64,000 bases of DNA from Brachionus sp. 'Tiscar' (lineage: Eukaryota > Rotifera > Eurotatoria > Ploima > Brachionidae), in NCBI GenBank assembly GCA_006352455.1, contig VANL01000037.1, positions 1 to 64,000 of the forward strand, given 5' to 3'. Positions 9,305 through 20,847 of this stretch are shown piece after piece; position 1 is the first letter of the stretch, and each line of letters opens with the position of its first letter. The notes beneath the pieces are model-generated. The model saw nothing but the letters and a program-made list of their open reading frames with translations. It was not told the DNA's origin and did not search any database. The position numbers were made by a program, and so were the translations under genes.

Positions 9305-10696
9305 ATGCTTATTCTATTAATTCAGTTGTTCTTAATTTTTTGTGCGACTGGCTTAGGCCAAGTTAGAGAAGGAAACTCTTGCACAGAGTCAGTTCAACTT
9401 TACTCTGAAAGAGTAATAAGTGATAATTTGGATTTAGTTGTGTATGGAAGTCTAGAAAATGAAACTCATAAAGCACACACATGCATTTCATCCAATCAAC
9501 CTGATAAACTATATTCATTTAGTATAAATGTTTCGGATACTCATTCAATGTCATTTGATATTAAAATGACTGATGAGAACGATGGAGACTCAGTTGATAC
9601 TGTATTAGCTCTATCAAAGGACTGCTCAAGCACTATTTTTTGTAATGATGACTTTAATGGACGATCATCAAGAATCATGGGCTCTCTTGAAAATGGTGAC
9701 TATTTTATAATTGCATCAGTATTTAGTAATCTGCATAAGGATTCTACATATAAATTGACCGTATCTCTACAAAAATATGTTCGACCAACGCCACCACCAC
9801 CATTTGGCTCATGCAACAATCCAGGTGAGTTGCTGGAAATAACAAGAAATAATGTGAGAAATTTAAATTTTTATGTTTACTTGAATCAATTTACTTTTGT
9901 GGATTCAGTGAAACCAATTTGTTCTCAGTATACAAGTGCTGACTATGTTGTTAAATTAATTGTACCAGAAAATTTACAAGTTTTCATAGAGATAAGAGCA
10001 AGCTCGTATGATAATAAATTTGATACTATTGTAGAAATTGCGGATTCTGCCTGTAATCCGTTAAATAATAGTTTGTTTTGCAATGACGATTCACCAATTC
10101 ATCCCGGTCTTGGGTCTTATGTAAATGGCACACTTTCATCTGGAGAATATAAATTAATTTTATCTGCTTACAATTCGAACTATACTGGTTCATTCAAAGT
10201 AATGCTCAACTCAACAATTGTCAACTCTGGGCCTTATGGTGACTATGGAACTTGCTTTAATCCTAAAAATTTGTACATTCAGGCTGAAATTCCAGAAGCA
10301 GGACTTGAAAATTACATGATTAGTGATAATTTAGAAAATTTTAATTCTAGTGATCAGACAATTTCATGTGTCAGCGTACCGTACTTAGTGCCTAAAGTGG
10401 TTTACAGATTTGATATCCCTAACGATTTAGAAATGACATACGACATTCAAATGAGTAAATTTGATGGTTCTAATAAAATGGATACAGCTTTGGAATTGGT
10501 AAATGAAAATTGCGAATCATTTAGTTATTATAACTTTAACTCAAATTGCAATGATGACTCAAATCCACCTGGTGGCGTTTCATCGAGATTGAATGGAAAT
10601 TTGACAAGCGGAACTTATAAATTGATTGCAACAGTTATTAATTACGGTCATATTGGATCCTATACAATTAAGGCTTCTTTTACTAAAATTAATTAA
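9305..10696 (+). CDS. Secreted protein with three PPC-like beta-sandwich repeats
   Basis: A 463-residue, single-exon protein. Residues 1-19 form a signal peptide (LILLIQLFLIFCATGLGQ). Three repeats of about 140 residues follow (approximately 22-155, 165-300 and 310-462). Each has a Cys near its start, a D(T/S)xLxL strand, a Cys-x(3-7)-C-N-D-D motif (FCNDD in the first two, NCNDD in the third) and a closing GxLxSGxYxLI..x(4-8)SY strand. This is the pattern of bacterial pre-peptidase C-terminal (PPC) domains, especially the cysteine-containing myxobacterial type. No peptidase or other catalytic domain is present, so a binding or adhesive extracellular role is inferred. Lack of introns, unlike most neighbours, and the bacterial domain type suggest acquisition by transfer, but a divergent animal family cannot be excluded. 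A Pro-rich linker (TPPPPF) separates repeats 1 and 2. Confidence 0.75.
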   Translation: MLILLIQLFLIFCATGLGQVREGNSCTESVQLYSERVISDNLDLVVYGSLENETHKAHTCISSNQPDKLYSFSINVSDTHSMSFDIKMTDENDGDSVDTVLALSKDCSSTIFCNDDFNGRSSRIMGSLENGDYFIIASVFSNLHKDSTYKLTVSLQKYVRPTPPPPFGSCNNPGELLEITRNNVRNLNFYVYLNQFTFVDSVKPICSQYTSADYVVKLIVPENLQVFIEIRASSYDNKFDTIVEIADSACNPLNNSLFCNDDSPIHPGLGSYVNGTLSSGEYKLILSAYNSNYTGSFKVMLNSTIVNSGPYGDYGTCFNPKNLYIQAEIPEAGLENYMISDNLENFNSSDQTISCVSVPYLVPKVVYRFDIPNDLEMTYDIQMSKFDGSNKMDTALELVNENCESFSYYNFNSNCNDDSNPPGGVSSRLNGNLTSGTYKLIATVINYGHIGSYTIKASFTKIN

Positions 10697-11914
10697 AATT
10701 TATTTCATTTTTTTTATGAATAAATTTACTCAGCATTTCTAAATTAATTAGTTTTGAAAATTTGAATTACTTTTAAGTATTTAAGATATTTATTCTTGAA
10801 TTTATATTGTGTCAATCATAAATTTTTTGAGATCTTTATTTTATGATTTTCAAAACTATCTTAATAAATTAATAACTAATTTTAATATTTTTCACTTTAG
10901 ATTATAGTCTATTATTTTGATCATAAAGAAAAGCTATTAAGTATAAGCATGGTTTATAAAATTTAGCATCCTACACTTTTTCATATTAGATTTAATTTCA
11001 CTTTATTTTTAATTAAAAAATTTACAAGTTTAATTTTCTGATTTTATTCTGAAAGATTATTGACAAGCATGAATCAGTTTTCTAATTTAGATTATGATGT
11101 TAAAAATTATTTTAAAGTATTTAAATATTTTGAATTATCAACTAAAGAAATAGTAAAAAGTTTTCTTTTTTTTCGCTTAATTATTTAATCCAGACAATGC
11201 TGTCTAATTGTTTGTCATAGTTCTGCCTCTGAGAAGAAATTAAATTAGTCTTCTGGGCTTTTATACTCATTACCACTTGTGATATTTTCATTAGTACCAT
11301 ACTTTCACAATTAAAAAAATTTGGGTGTTAAACTTAACTTTCACACGCAAATTAAATTTTTTCATGTTGCATCTTTTTTGCCAAAAATTAAAACTTTGCT
11401 TTCTTTTTTTTAGGAAAAAAATCAATAATCAATTTAAACCTAATTGATGTTTTATTTTTTGTCTTTTATTTACATCAGAAAGTTATTTTGGTATAAAAAT
11501 TTTAATTTATCAAAATAGGAAGAAATTTTGTTCAATTTGTTTTTGAATTTCACAATACCAATATCACTCGGTAAAAATAAATAAAATTATAATTTTATTC
11601 CAGATTAAACGATTTTTAAGAGCAAAATTTATTGTTTATTTAGAAGAAATCTAGTTTTAGGACATCGACGAGCTTCAGAAAATATTATGCTTTTAATTAA
11701 AAAAATTTTAGAGTCATTTAATAAAAAGAAAAGATTAATATTAAAATCATCCCGTTTTTTTTTTCCCGAAAAGAAAACAAGAATTCGGATAAGAATAATT
11801 TTTTTATTTGTAAAAAAAAATTTGTAATTTAATAAGACTGATGTTAAAAAGAAAAACTTGCTAAAAGTTTGAATTACTTAAATATCTATTAAAAAATTCT
11901 AATTCTTTTCTAAT

Positions 11915-12107
11915 TTAACTGATTAAATTTGCTTTTGCTAATTCTTGGTGATTTTTAGATACACGCTGTTTATTATTGTTAATTTTTCGCCCATAAGCTT
12001 TGTTCTTGGTATCTGAATCAGTTAAACTTGCTTTTAACTGAGCAGTTGTTGATCTCATTTGTCTCATTCTTTCTAAATTCTCATTATTTTTAATCGACTT
12101 AATTTTA
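11915..12107 (-). CDS. Candidate terminal exon, unrecognised
   Basis: The minus strand reads open from a possible acceptor (TTATTTTAG ending at 12108) to a TAA at 11915. It encodes a polar, helical-looking tail with LERMRQMRSTTAQLKASL and QRVSKNHQELAKANLIS. The composition looks coding. The acceptor lies only about 10 bp from the left end of the 12118 element, so the upstream exons, if any, would be beyond the insertion; none was found. Confidence 0.28.
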
Positions 12108-12117
12108 CTAAAATAAT

Positions 12118-12503
12118 TAGTGTTGGTGTCTGTGCAAGCGGACAGTAAAAGGATCAAAATTTTCCAATTTTTTGGCCCGTTTAGGAACCGTTTAAATTTA
12201 TACGAACAGGCTAAGAAACCGTCACAATTTTGCCGTGTGGACCTAAGCCCGTTTTGTAACCGTTTAAATTTTTGTGATGCCTTCCAGGTGGTTATTATTC
12301 CAGCGTTATTAAAGTCAGTGCTATCTTATAAAAATTTTAAAAAAATAATTTTTTGTAAAATACTTAAAAAATTAAAAATTTTTTTAAATAAAATTCGAAA
12401 CACGCCCGCCAAAATTGTGACGGTTTATTAGCCCGTTCGTTTAAATTTAAACGATTCCTAAACGAGCCAAAAAGTAGCCCGCAAAAATAAACCGACCAAC
12501 AAC
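12118..12503. mobile_element. Inverted-repeat element with TAGTGTTGG left end
   Basis: Two arms of about 65 bp (12174-12240 and 12401-12468) are reverse complements: GGCCCGTTTAGGAACCGTTT on the left against AAACGATTCCTAAACGAGCC on the right. They also share a CCGTCACAATTTTG block. The left end TAGTGTTGGT matches the termini of the elements at 31568 and 61842; the right end (CCAACAACC) is degraded. Target duplication not recognisable. Its GC-rich arms stand out from the AT-rich background. Confidence 0.65.
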
Positions 12504-14924
12504 CGCGAGAAAATGTACAAACTTTAATTAGAAAACAGGAAGATTTTTTTCAAAAAAAATAAAACGAGCTGATTTTACTTTTTGCCTTTTATATTTATTG
12601 ATATTTCTAAATTCTTTGATAAGTTTTGGCATAAAAGCTTAATTTATAAATTCCTCATTATCTACCTAACAGGATTATGTTCTTTCTATAGATTCTAGGA
12701 CATTAAAGATATCAAATATGAATGTAAACTCTGCTTTTCGCAGATGACCTAAATACATTTTTCATTTACATAAAAGGGGGAACTTAGAAAGACAAAATAA
12801 ATAAATACTAGAGAACTAGAGAAATTGCTTATTTAGGGGAAAATGAAGATATTAGTTGAAAAGTTGTGTTCAAGAGTTCAAAAGTATTTTCTAAGTTAAT
12901 GAAAGAAATAGAAAAATTAAACCTTGTGGGAATGGAATCGAGAGCCAAAAAGAAATTAAGTTTCTAGAAATTAAATTCGATTCTAAATTAAGTTTTAATA
13001 TTATGGTAGACGAAATTGCCTTTTATTGCAAGATTTTAATTAAAATACAGTCTAACAAACAAAATTTTTTTCAAGAGCCTTTTTAACTTTTTTTAATTCA
13101 ATTTTTTTATTTCTTAAACACTGAATTTTGTGGAAGTTGAGTCTCTTTTGATGTTTCAGAAAACTTAATTTTTATTAGAAAATTTAAATTTATAACCAAA
13201 ATTTATTAGATTGGAAAATTCTTATCTAAAGAATTAATTTCAATCAGTTCATGTTCATTTATCGTTCACACATTTCATACTAAACAAGTCTTGTAAATAT
13301 TTTTATTTCCTTTAAAGGCGTTTTTAATTTTTCTGTATTATAAGGATTTTCAAATTTTAATTTTGATTAAGAAAAAGATAAAATTCAGAAAAAGAATTTC
13401 GTTTTTCCTTTCAATTATAAATTAAAATTATTAATTAAAAAGCAAGCGTTTGTTGAAACGAATTAAAATTTCAAATCAAGTCAAATAAACATTTAAATTT
13501 CTAAGATCTTTTGAATTAGTAAAATTTCGGCTAATCTCAACAACAAAGAAACTTTTGTTTAATTTTTAGAAATTATTGTTAAAATTGTTTTATTTAAATA
13601 ATAAAATAAAACATTTTGTCTATAAATTAAAATTTTCTGGCTGCTCAAAGTTTATTTTTGCTAAAAACTAGTTTTTGAAAATAAATTTTACAAAGACAAT
13701 CAAAATAAATGTTTCATTTTACCAAAGCTTTTTTTTTTATTAGATCAAATATTTTCAAAAAATTTTGAATTTCTCCTTGATAAATTACTTAATTAAGCAT
13801 TAGAAAAAGATGAAAATATCTTTCTTGATTTAATGCCAAATAAAAAAAATTTAAACCAGAGTTAGATTGAGTGTTTTTAATAAATTTTATGACTTGAATG
13901 AAAATACCTTTTTAAATTATGAATTAAAGGAGAGAGGTTTACATTCAAAATAATTCATCTAATAGAGATCATATAATAATTTTTAGGCTAGAAAATTTAC
14001 TTTGGTGATAATTAAAAAATTAAAAAAGGATTAAAGCATACAAAATCTGGTTCAAATTTAAATCAAATGAACTTTTAAGGATCTAAATGATAATTTTTTT
14101 AATCACACAACTAACGAGATCTTTAATTTTTAGACACGTTTTTCAACTTATCTTTTAAAAAAAGATAAAAATGGTCAAGTGTTAGATCATATTTTTGAAA
14201 TTAAAAATTAAAAAAAAAACAGACTGATGAAATTGAAATGCTTCTTTTAGAATAGTTAAATAACTTGGCATTTTTAAGAGCGTAAATAAAAATATATTAT
14301 GCCAATATAAAGAGACCCAAGGGCGTAATTCAAATGACATAAACTGAGCATTATGAAAATATTATTTGAATTAGAACTAGAAAAAGTGTAGGCAAGGAAA
14401 TTTTAAAAATTAAAATTTTCCCGAGGATAACTCGATCACAAAGCAAATCGAATAATCAAGTTAATTTAGCTAAAATATTCAAACTTAATTTAGAATTGAA
14501 ACAATTCGAATTCGAATGTTTTATTTTTTCTTTTTTATATAGCTTGTTCAAATTTCGTATATTATTATTTCAATAAAATATTCACTGCCTAATTTAATAT
14601 TTCATTAATAAAAATTATATACTTATAAGTTTTTCTTTTTTTTTAATTAAAACTAAATAGAGATTTAGTCAGTATCGATTTTTGTCTCTAGTCCGTAAAG
14701 GACCTAGACACACATAAATTAAAAGCATATGCCCCATTTTAATTTCATTTATTAAATCAGACTCAGTCATCTTATTTTCACTGAGCTCTGATTTTTTTTT
14801 TCTTTAAAAAAGTTCAATCTTTTGTATCTAGGCAATTGAATTTTCTATTTTATTTTTTCTTTTTATGTTTTTTATTATTATTTTTACTAATAAGTAAAAA
14901 AATTAGATTTTCTCTAGAAAAAAA

Positions 14925-17117
14925 ATGCTTTTCAATTCAGCATGGATAATGGCAGACGCTCAATCGTCTAATTGCGATCAAATTTACATCGAAGATTTTC
15001 AGAGCGAAAAAAGCGAGTCTTTGTTCAAGTTCAAAAACGAAAATTTATTCACAGATGTATTTATTTACGTTGAAGGCGTAGAATTTCCGTGCCACAAAGT
15101 AATTTTGTGCGCATCGAGCCAATACTTTCAAGCCATGTTCTCTTGTGATCTCAAAGAGAGCCGCCACGGCAAAGTGTTCATTGAGAATATGTCACCGTGG
15201 ACCATGAAGCGCCTGCTAGACTTTATATACACAGGAAAAATCGAAATAAGCTACGAGAACGTTATCGATTTGTTCAACGCTGCCGTGCTCTTCCAGCTGT
15301 CCAAGCTAGTCGACAAATGCATCAGCTATGTCAAGCAAAATGTTGATCTAAGCAACTGTGTTGAAATCTATCTATTTGCCTCAATGCACGGACTCAACGA
15401 CCTCGAAACTTACACATACCAGTTTATACTCGAAAACTTTCGTCTCCTGATCGATCTCACCATTGAGCTTTATTCGAAATTGGCCGAACCTTTGTGCGAC
15501 AGTTTGTTCACTCAACTCAAGTCAAATTTACTTTCCAATTTTTCTATGGAACAAATTAGAGAAAAATTTTACTCATCGTTCATTCGACTTGACCAAAAAA
15601 CCTTCTGCAACCTTCTCGAATCAGATCAATTGAATGTAAAAAGAGAAATTTATGTATATTATTCAATTATGAAATGGATGGAGTATCAAAGTCAGGTGAA
15701 TGATGAAAGCCAAGTGCTGACCAAAATTCATGAACAATTGTTCAAGTATTTAAGACTTAATTCACTGAAAAAAGAAGAATTGGAGTTTATTTTAGAAAAT
15801 GATATATTTTTGGCACAAAATTTGCTTTTAAAAAAAAAAATTGAACTAACATTGGGAGATTTTGAGTCAAGCCAGGTAAATATAAGGCCTTCCACTTTGC
15901 CTAGAGATTATATTTGCTCATTGGTCATGGATAATTTTAATTTGTTCGATTTGAACAAGTCTAAATGGGATCGATTGATGGACTGGCCTCCGGGCGAGCT
16001 CAAATCCGAAAACGAATTTAAGCAAACATTTGACGGATATTCAGTGTGTACTGTAAACAATGTTTTGTATGTAATTGGTGGCATGAGTAAAAAATTTGGA
16101 AAATTTGAACTCAAAAACTCGGTATACAAATTTGATCCAGTCAAAAACGAGTGGAGCACATTGAGTTCAATGATGACTAAGCGTGCATTTCATCACACTA
16201 TTCATCTGTCCAAATCTAGAGAAGAAAATTACTTAATTGTTTTGTATGGCCTCAAATGCGATCAAGATGATTTAGACGAGCAAAATTTTCAACAATCCAT
16301 GTCTGCTGAGTTCTACAGCATTGAAAAAGACGACTGGAAAGAGCTTAACATTGACGCCAATTCAATACTTAACCATCATTTGTTTTCGCTTTATTATCGC
16401 ACTCAAGCAGACAATTTGAATTTGCTTGACTTAATCAATCTTCAAATTGATCAGTCCAAATTTGTTGTTGGTCTTAAGAATTTAATTTATATTCTAAATG
16501 ATAATTGTATTCACTGTTTTGAATTTGATAAACAAAATGTGAATTCTTATCTGCCTTATTTTAGATTACCCAAAAATTTGAGCGGGTTTATTCTAGCCAG
16601 GGCTGTAAGCTTCAAAACAGCCAATATACTAACTCAATTTGACATGGACAATTCAAATAAAAAGAGCCTGTTCTCTTGGTATTCAGACTCGGAAGACAAA
16701 TCACCATCCATGTCATCTACGTCAAGTAATTCGCTTCAGTCGCCGACAATACACGACTATGACGAAGAAGGCTCATGCAAACGAGTTCTTATAAGACAGG
16801 AAAAAGAAGCGCTAATGTTTATGCTAAATCCAGAGCAGGGATTGCTCTATGAGTTCTATCCGGGCAAAAATAAACTTCTAAGAATGCCAAATTTAATATT
16901 AAAACATGATAAATACGCCAGTTTTGTGTTCAAAATTAAGTCAAAAGTAATCATTACCGGAGGTATTGGAACCGAAGAAGGATATTATCACATAGAGTCA
17001 TATGACAGAGATACGCGTCAATGGTCCCTATTGACCAAGTATCCTATCGGTTTTGACAAAGCTGACCAATCGAGGATTATTCACGGCTTTTTTAGACTCA
17101 AAATGTCTCTTGTCTAA
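14925..17117 (+). CDS. BTB-BACK-kelch protein (KLHL-like)
   Basis: A 730-residue single-exon protein of the type that acts as a substrate adaptor for CUL3 ubiquitin ligases. BTB domain about residues 38-138 (LFTDVFIYVEGVEFPCHKVI, then a typical RLLDFIYTGKIEI). BACK domain about 145-300. The C-terminal half has weak kelch repeats; the clearest are near 375-430 (LYVIGGMSKKFGKF, then FDPVKNEWSTL) and near 675-715 (KVIITGGIGTEE). A Ser-rich, acidic insert (SMSSTSSNSLQSPTIHDYDE, about residues 600-620) interrupts the propeller. Kelch motifs are divergent, so the propeller may have fewer than six recognisable blades. The start could be the first ATG or the one at 14949 (MADAQSSN); nothing in the sequence decides. 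GC is raised in the BTB/BACK part. The exact KLHL orthologue cannot be named. Confidence 0.88.
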   Translation: MLFNSAWIMADAQSSNCDQIYIEDFQSEKSESLFKFKNENLFTDVFIYVEGVEFPCHKVILCASSQYFQAMFSCDLKESRHGKVFIENMSPWTMKRLLDFIYTGKIEISYENVIDLFNAAVLFQLSKLVDKCISYVKQNVDLSNCVEIYLFASMHGLNDLETYTYQFILENFRLLIDLTIELYSKLAEPLCDSLFTQLKSNLLSNFSMEQIREKFYSSFIRLDQKTFCNLLESDQLNVKREIYVYYSIMKWMEYQSQVNDESQVLTKIHEQLFKYLRLNSLKKEELEFILENDIFLAQNLLLKKKIELTLGDFESSQVNIRPSTLPRDYICSLVMDNFNLFDLNKSKWDRLMDWPPGELKSENEFKQTFDGYSVCTVNNVLYVIGGMSKKFGKFELKNSVYKFDPVKNEWSTLSSMMTKRAFHHTIHLSKSREENYLIVLYGLKCDQDDLDEQNFQQSMSAEFYSIEKDDWKELNIDANSILNHHLFSLYYRTQADNLNLLDLINLQIDQSKFVVGLKNLIYILNDNCIHCFEFDKQNVNSYLPYFRLPKNLSGFILARAVSFKTANILTQFDMDNSNKKSLFSWYSDSEDKSPSMSSTSSNSLQSPTIHDYDEEGSCKRVLIRQEKEALMFMLNPEQGLLYEFYPGKNKLLRMPNLILKHDKYASFVFKIKSKVIITGGIGTEEGYYHIESYDRDTRQWSLLTKYPIGFDKADQSRIIHGFFRLKMSLV

Positions 17118-17434
17118 AATTATTTGCTTAAATTTATTCGGTTTTTGCACGTGATAGCTTTTAAAGATTGGTGCTAAAGATTATTTGTGGCAATTTTTTT
17201 TCCTAATGTCAGATAAACAAATTCTAAAACTGGTGCCTATTTTCTCAACGATTTTCGATTGATGTAAAATATTTGTTGATATATAAATATACATATAAAT
17301 ATAGTTTGTTTTTTTTTTAAACTAAAATAAATTAATATTTAAAAAATTAATCTCTGATTAAATAATTAAAGACTTGACAGTCCTTTGCAAAAAATCTTGT
17401 TAAGCTGTTATTATTTTGCCTTAAAATTGTCTAG

Positions 17435-18536
17435 ATGCCATCCAACTTATTTGATGACTCGACTGATAGACCTTTATTCGGCGAGAATAATTTTAAAGTA
17501 AAAAATTTTTGTTTTTTTTGTCATTCTAAATCTAATGACACAAAAATTATTTAAAAAATCAGTCGTTTCATGGGAAGTTCTAAAACACGACTCTTTATGA
17601 TTTTATTTTTTCTGAATTTATATTTCCTATTAAAAATATTATTTTATATTGTGATCTGAAAAAACATTGGGTCAGCAAAAACAAAAAATATTAAGGGTCA
17701 GTATTTTAGAATATCCTGATCTTTTTAGGGTGAGTTTTGAAAAGAATTAAAAAAAAAAAACAACGGACTAAAGCGAAAAAATATTAGCTTTGTTTTTTCA
17801 AATTTAAAAATGAATTTTAAGAAAAATAGCAAATATTTTTCTTTATTAATATTTTTAAAGGAACCAATTTTTTTCTAAAACACCAATTTAAATACAAATT
17901 TCAAATTAAAACCTTGCTCGTTTAAAATATAAAATTATTTGAGAAGATTACTTTCGTATTTTATGTCTAAACCAAACAAAACTTAGCATTTTGTTTCAAA
18001 TTTCGTTTATTATTATTGGTTATAATTAATTACTTAAGTTTAAGCAATCATTTTATCAATAGAGACTAGAATGGCCTTTTTATAATAAAAAAACTACTGT
18101 TGCAAAATGATTTTTAGTTTTAAAAAAATATTCACAATTTTAAATAGAAATTACAGAACTTCCAAAGTCATAGTTTACTTTTAATAAATTATTCAATACA
18201 ATTTGGGGATATAAAAAAGCTCTTTATTTATTTACATGTCAAACATTATACTAAAATAAAAAATTTGATAGAGTCTCACTTTTATTTATTACTAAATAAA
18301 ATTGACAGTTTTCGATTCATATTCTAAGTAGCAAACAGAACGATGTATTTTTTTTTATCAACGGAAGGTTGATTTTTTCTAATAGAATGGAAAATTTTTT
18401 GACTTGGATATTGTGCAGATTATGTCTAATATCTTCCATTCTTTAGCAAGTAACCAATAGCCTCATGACATGTCCAAAACAGATTGAGAGGATTCGTAAA
18501 ATGTTACGCAATGATGGAGAAATTAAGACCATTTAA
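17435..18536 (+). CDS. Candidate two-exon small protein (50 aa)
   Basis: An exon starting with ATG (17435-17497) encodes MPSNLFDDSTDRPLFGENNF and ends at a GTAAAA donor. About 950 nt downstream, after the acceptor ATTCTTTAG, an exon (18447-18536) encodes VTNSLMTCPKQIERIRKML and ends in TAA. Both are in phase 0 and have non-random composition for this region. I recognise no family. The pairing is inferred; the second exon could instead belong to mobile-element debris, since a LINE relic starts only 55 bp away on the other strand. Confidence 0.35.
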
Positions 18537-18589
18537 GCTTAAAGCAATTTTTAACTTATTAAATTTTTCTATCAATTGATTTTAAAAAA

Positions 18590-18970
18590 ATAAATAAATA
18601 AAGGGGAAGAGAACTCCTCTCGGTTTATACCCCCTCAATACAGTCCAAAAAATCACTTAAGTATCCATCATACATGACAAAAATTTTTGACTTATTATAA
18701 TAGTTTTAAAATATACGCCAAATTTGTTTATAGACTTGAAAAAAAGGCCATCTATCCACATCTTATCAAATGTTTTTGTAAAATCTAAACTCAATTATGT
18801 TTCTTAGAACGTTTTTCGTTTTCATAGTTCGCCATTTCATTCACAAGAAAGGACGAATGTTTACTAGACAACTTCTTTTTATACCCAAATTGATTTATGC
18901 GTTTAAAATTTAAGGCTAAATTAACTTTTTGCTCATATTTTTTCTTAAGACTAAGATGAGCTGGTGTCAT
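18590..18970 (-). pseudogene. Degenerate non-LTR retrotransposon reverse transcriptase
   Basis: Minus-strand reading from 18970 gives a recognisable RT fragment: INQFGYKKKLSSKHSSFLV, then a stop, then LDFTKTFDKMWIDGLF, then a second stop and GYKPRGVLFPF. These correspond to the QFGFR..ST.HA, LDFSKAFDKVWHDGLL and GVPQGSVLSP blocks of LINE reverse transcriptases. Internal stops show it is dead. The FADD catalytic block and endonuclease are not seen. Confidence 0.75.
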
Positions 18971-20412
18971 CTTTTCTCTGTATTTTCTTTAAATTTTGTA
19001 AATTTTTTTTTAAGAGTTTGTTAGTAACCCTTATGGTTAGAAAAGTTTTTTTTTTCATTTTAATTTTAAGTTTTTTCTTAAGAATATTTTCGATTTAATT
19101 ATAAATTGATAATTTATCTGAATCGAGATGAAGCAAAATATTAAAAAAATAATTTTTTTTTTAACTTACACTCAAATTTATTCTTAGGAGTCCATTAAAA
19201 TAAAATTTAAAAAAATGCAATATACATGTATTATCATGCGACTATAGTATCAATTTTTTTCCACATTTTATTCTTTTCTATATTAAACAAGTTATTCCAT
19301 TTAAAAGCGCAAACTTCTAAAATGTTGCTTCACCAAACCTTTTTGTAACTATTCGTTTCTCATCAATGAATGTTGGTTTATCTTAGTTTATTGGCCGCAC
19401 AATGCAGTCTGCTTGTGATGACTGAACTTATATTTCTTTGGTTTTTATTTGATATATTTCTATCATTTATTTTCGTTTACACTTTGAAATTTTGAACATA
19501 ATTCTGTTAGAAATTTTATTGGAATTTAGAAATCTTTCCAAATTTTAAAATATTATCTTATTAACTGATAGCACTACCGGGTAGTCCCAATATGAAAATT
19601 TATAAATATCACACTTAGATATAAAATTTAAATAAATCATTTATGGATAAGTAACAAATGGCTTGTTTTAATTATTAAAATAAAAAATGTTAAGTATAGT
19701 AATTTCGGAAATCATGTGTCATTAGATATTAGATTTTTTCCTAAAAATTCTGATTAATTTAATATAAGGACAAGTTACTTCTTGGATTATGCTTCCTTGT
19801 ACCAATAATTATTACAATAGTAACACATTTTATTTATTATAATTCTAGATAGTTTTAGCTTCAATCAAAGCTGGAAAGCTTTCCCTGACATAAAAAAATT
19901 TGAATTTTTTGGCTTCTGAATCTTTTTTCTAAAATTTTTTTTTCCATCACTTTGTAAATCACTATTACTTTAAAAAATCTTTTGCATCATTCAATTAAAT
20001 ATTTTTTCAAAATAGAAAATTTTTCAAGCATAAATTTAAATTTAAAAAAATGTAAAGAAGAATCTTTAATTTTTGATAGATAAATGTTAATTGATGGCTT
20101 TATAAATTTAGATAAGAAAACTTAAATTAAAAAAATAAACTCTATAAAACTAATTGAGTAAATTTTGGCAGATAAGAAATAAAATTTAAACAATTTTTAC
20201 TCAAATATACTTTTATAAATATACTAAATTAAACAGTTAAAAAAATTTGAAATTCTGATTAGTTTTTGTCGAAATCTTTGTTTAAAAAAAATATATCAAA
20301 ATTAACTGAAAAATTTTTTATTAAAATTTTCATTTTGTTTATCAGAAAATATTTTTTAAGATTGATCGCATCACAATTAAATTATTTTTAATACACTAAA
20401 TTTATTAAGGAA
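18971..20412. other. AT-rich region upstream of the LINE relic
   Basis: Part of this may be the decayed 5' portion of the LINE (for example 19320-19430, which is richer in G+C). No intact ORF, RNA gene or inverted repeat was seen. Confidence 0.35.
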
Positions 20413-20676
20413 TTGATTATTGTTTCATTTTTGAACAAACCAAGAATATTGAATATTTTCACATCGTTTTTAATACTTTTTTTAGATTTTTTGCATATTC
20501 TATTGGTAATATTTGCATACATTGTTGGAAAAAAATTTTTTAAATTTAAATTTTACACCAAGATCAAATGGTATAGAGAAGGCGAGTTGGACCCTAAATT
20601 TCGAAAATATATTTTCTTAAACTCATTTCTTCTATCATCATTGTGCATTTGTATCAACATTTATATTTTTTATTAG
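20413..20676 (+). CDS. Candidate exon of a small membrane protein
   Basis: An open frame with no ATG at its head but a possible acceptor just before it (TTTATTAAG, about 20410). It encodes two hydrophobic segments, around LNIFTSFLILFLDFLHILLV and YIFLNSFLLSSLCICINIYI. A charged loop separates them (FYTKIKWYREGELDPKFRK). It ends in TAG. No upstream exon found and no family recognised. It could be the last exon of a two- or four-pass membrane protein. Confidence 0.3.
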   Translation: MIIVSFLNKPRILNIFTSFLILFLDFLHILLVIFAYIVGKKFFKFKFYTKIKWYREGELDPKFRKYIFLNSFLLSSLCICINIYIFY

Positions 20677-20847
20677 ACATATCAAAGGATTTTTCAAATA
20701 ATTTTTTAAATAAAATCTTATTTGGTTAGCAAATAATAACTGAATATTTTTATTTTATTTGGCTTACCTAAAAATTAATTAAGAAACTTAAAATTTCAAA
20801 CAGTATATAAGTTGTTTATTTTATTATTTGATTTAAAATAATTGAGT

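Larger units (their letters stand above)
10697..14924. other. Long AT-rich intergenic region
   Basis: About 4.2 kb between two intronless plus-strand genes. It contains the inverted-repeat element at 12118-12503 and a weak candidate minus-strand exon (11915-12107). A short plus-strand ORF starts at an ATG at 11070 (39 codons; beginning MNQFSNLDYDVKNYF) and could be a first exon, but has no visible partner. Otherwise I see only AT-rich sequence. Confidence 0.4.

Noticed and set aside
12120..12431. A 103-codon plus-strand open frame
   Set aside because: It is created by the inverted arms of the repeat element at 12118-12503; the encoded residues have no protein-like pattern.
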